Shown one piece after another: positions 6,349-6,491 of a stretch of DNA of 6,491 nucleotides. The stretch comes from an uncultured Tabrizicola sp. GTDB lineage: Bacteria; Pseudomonadota; Alphaproteobacteria; Rhodobacterales; Rhodobacteraceae. Under the pieces are notes generated by a model. The model was not told the origin of the DNA. It saw only the letters and a program-made list of their open reading frames with translations, and made no database searches. Position numbers and translations under genes: made by a program. The stretch's first letter is position 1. Each line of letters begins with the position of its first letter. The DNA lies in the NCBI GenBank assembly GCA_937858255.1, contig CALLZQ010000630.1, positions 1-6,491 of the forward strand, in the 5' to 3' direction.

Positions 6349-6491
6349 ATGAACGCCTATCCTTATGAAGTGCATGACTATGACGTGGTGGTGGTCGGTG
6401 CCGGCGGTGCGGGCCTGCGCGCCACGCTGGGCATGGCCGAGCAGGGGCTGCGCACCGCTTGTGTGACCAAGGGTTTCCCGACCCGCCCGCA
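6349..6491 (+). CDS. sdhA: Succinate dehydrogenase flavoprotein subunit, N-terminal 47 residues (partial)
   Basis: Start of the catalytic flavoprotein of complex II, which oxidises succinate to fumarate with covalently bound FAD. The open frame runs off the right edge; family proteins are about 600 residues. Seen: [25 protein letters not shown], here described as residues 1-25, with the FAD dinucleotide motif GAGGAG at 17-22, then [11 protein letters not shown] (31-41). AAGGA (6337-6341) sets the ATG at 6349. Two residues are unexpected: the stretch after VTK is normally VFPTRSH, whereas here it is GFPTRP, with Gly42 for Val and Pro47 for the Ser that precedes the FAD-linking His. The next codon begins CA, fitting that His. 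Each change needs one base substitution, so a sequencing or contig-end error is possible. Confidence 0.93.
   Translation, partial: MNAYPYEVHDYDVVVVGAGGAGLRATLGMAEQGLRTACVTKGFPTRP

Overview
The window looks like chromosomal DNA of an alphaproteobacterium of the Rhodobacter/Paracoccus group (Rhodobacteraceae). The grounds are high GC, an alphaproteobacterial-type mdh and sdhCDA, a NnrU-family gene, a DUF1737 gene, and the ethylmalonyl-CoA pathway genes mcl2 and mch set between mdh and sdh. From memory this order resembles the Rhodobacter sphaeroides mdh-mcl2-mch-sdh region; no database was searched. No mobile element, CRISPR array, tRNA or rRNA was seen.

Layout. (1) Bases 1-451, minus strand: the first 150 residues of malate dehydrogenase, running off the left edge. 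(2) Bases 452-633: a divergent regulatory gap holding a perfect 12-bp palindrome and a near-palindromic GTTTGCGCTAAC site. (3) Bases 634-1377, plus: a TauE/SafE-family membrane protein, tail-to-tail with a small secreted protein gene (1374-1682, minus); their stop codons overlap by 4 bp. (4) Bases 1683-1889: a second divergent gap with several TTGC/GCAA inverted repeats. (5) Bases 1890-5378, plus: five same-strand genes, mcl2, a NnrU-family membrane protein, a DUF1737 protein, mch, and a secreted DUF4344-type HEXXH metallopeptidase, with gaps of 4-37 nt. (6) Bases 5379-5558: an AT-rich gap packed with palindromes. (7) From 5559, plus: sdhC, sdhD and the first 47 codons of sdhA, cut by the right edge.

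How the genes fit together. Mesaconyl-CoA hydratase (Mch) supplies beta-methylmalyl-CoA for cleavage to glyoxylate and propionyl-CoA in the ethylmalonyl-CoA pathway. Glyoxylate plus acetyl-CoA gives malyl-CoA, which Mcl2 hydrolyses to malate. Propionyl-CoA re-enters as succinyl-CoA and then succinate, the substrate of SdhCDAB; malate from both branches goes to Mdh. The window therefore groups acetate assimilation with the four-carbon part of the TCA cycle. The C-C lyase (mcl1) and the rest of the pathway are not here.

Most interesting signals: similar GTT(A/T)GCGCTAA sites in front of both mdh and sdhC, which suggest a shared LacI-type (CceR-like) regulator; a compact palindrome cluster before sdhC with two TTGTGATC(A/G)CA copies exactly 21 bp apart; TTGC/GCAA repeats before mcl2; the conserved-looking insertion of NnrU and DUF1737 genes between two pathway enzymes; and two unexpected residues in the FAD-attachment stretch of SdhA at the very end of the window. 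I did not find a clearly new multi-gene system.
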